Of a stretch of 64,000 bases of DNA, positions 63,909 to 64,000 are shown in pieces. Made by a program: the position numbers and the translations under genes. Origin of the DNA: Isochrysis galbana. Its lineage: Eukaryota; Haptophyta; Isochrysidales; Isochrysidaceae. The stretch spans positions 3,771,820-3,835,819 of the forward strand of contig CM030937.1 in NCBI GenBank assembly GCA_018136815.1. Direction: 5' to 3'. The notes beneath the pieces are model-generated. The model was not told the origin of the DNA, searched no databases, and worked only from the letters and a program-made list of their open reading frames with translations. How positions within the stretch are numbered: the stretch's first letter is position 1; the number at the start of each line of letters is the position of its first letter.

Positions 63909-64000
63909 ATGTCGCTTTCGCCGCCGTCCTCGCCCTCGCTCAAGCCCGCCTGCCCGCCTTCCTCTGCTGACGGGCTTCAGCCCGTCAGCACCTCTGAAGT
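63909..64000 (+). CDS. Start of a gene running past the window end
   Basis: ATG 63909 opens MSLSPPSSPSLKPACPPSSA and GLQPVSTSE, still open at the window edge. The start resembles that at 59421. Only 30 codons are visible, so the product cannot be assigned. A longer overlapping frame (63734-63970) is low in complexity and less likely. Confidence 0.35.
   Translation, partial: MSLSPPSSPSLKPACPPSSADGLQPVSTSE

Overview
The window is nuclear DNA of a eukaryote, most likely a flagellated unicellular alga with a complex (secondary) plastid, such as a haptophyte or stramenopile. The evidence is an axonemal dynein heavy chain, a probable ciliary transition-zone protein of TMEM237 type, a Tic22-like plastid import protein whose N-terminus looks like a signal peptide followed by a transit peptide, short GT-AG introns of 71-156 nt that I could place by protein homology, and many APE-type non-LTR retrotransposons (LINEs). 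There are no operons, CRISPR arrays, rRNA genes or recognisable tRNA genes. Three runs of exactly 100 N (10284-10383, 35384-35483, 53469-53568) are scaffold gaps of unknown true size, and each cuts a gene. The exact species cannot be named from the sequence.

Layout. 227-1649 (+): GT31-type glycosyltransferase with one intron. 4099-6507 (+): a fusion of a prolyl-4-hydroxylase-type 2-oxoglutarate oxygenase with a GT60/Gnt1-type GlcNAc-transferase, the two enzyme types that act in succession on Skp1 in Dictyostelium. 8143-10283 (-): unrecognised helical protein, its 5' end lost in a gap. 10384-10945 (+): 3' end of a SET-domain methyltransferase. 11463-12990: a nest of LINE fragments, including one clean insertion with an 18-bp target duplication. 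13746-14531 (-): Tic22-like protein in two exons. 14905-20012 (-): near full-length LINE. 20663-30265 (-): three-exon giant fimbrin/plastin-like protein of about 3,124 residues with 28 copies of an unfamiliar repeat before four CH domains. 30560-30906 (+): small frameshifted gene. 31566-33515: LINE and SINE-like pieces. 34059-34363: nested inverted repeats and palindromes. 34403-35383 (+): coiled-coil protein cut by a gap. 35486-42946 (+): dynein heavy chain from AAA2 to the C-terminus. 44003-48640 (+): two joined LINE copies. 48893-49840 (+): membrane-anchored SDR. 50917-51496 (-): broken MGQY-type gene. 53569-54608 (-): glycosyltransferase with a DDD motif. 55717-56946 (+): TMEM237-like. 60065-61761 (-): two tightly packed AT-rich genes, one with an F-box-like start, which look like an insertion of giant-virus type. 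63909-end (+): start of a further gene.

How the parts may relate. Dynein and the TMEM237-like protein point to a motile cilium, and the giant CH-domain protein to an actin-bundling role. The hydroxylase-GlcNAc-transferase fusion suggests an oxygen-dependent Skp1 modification pathway, and the nearby GT31 enzyme, which shows no membrane anchor, is a possible later step (inference). Much of the remaining sequence is LINE-derived. All copies with a clear end finish in oligo(T) on their coding strand, and short pieces sharing the LINE 5' leader and 3' tail are scattered between genes.
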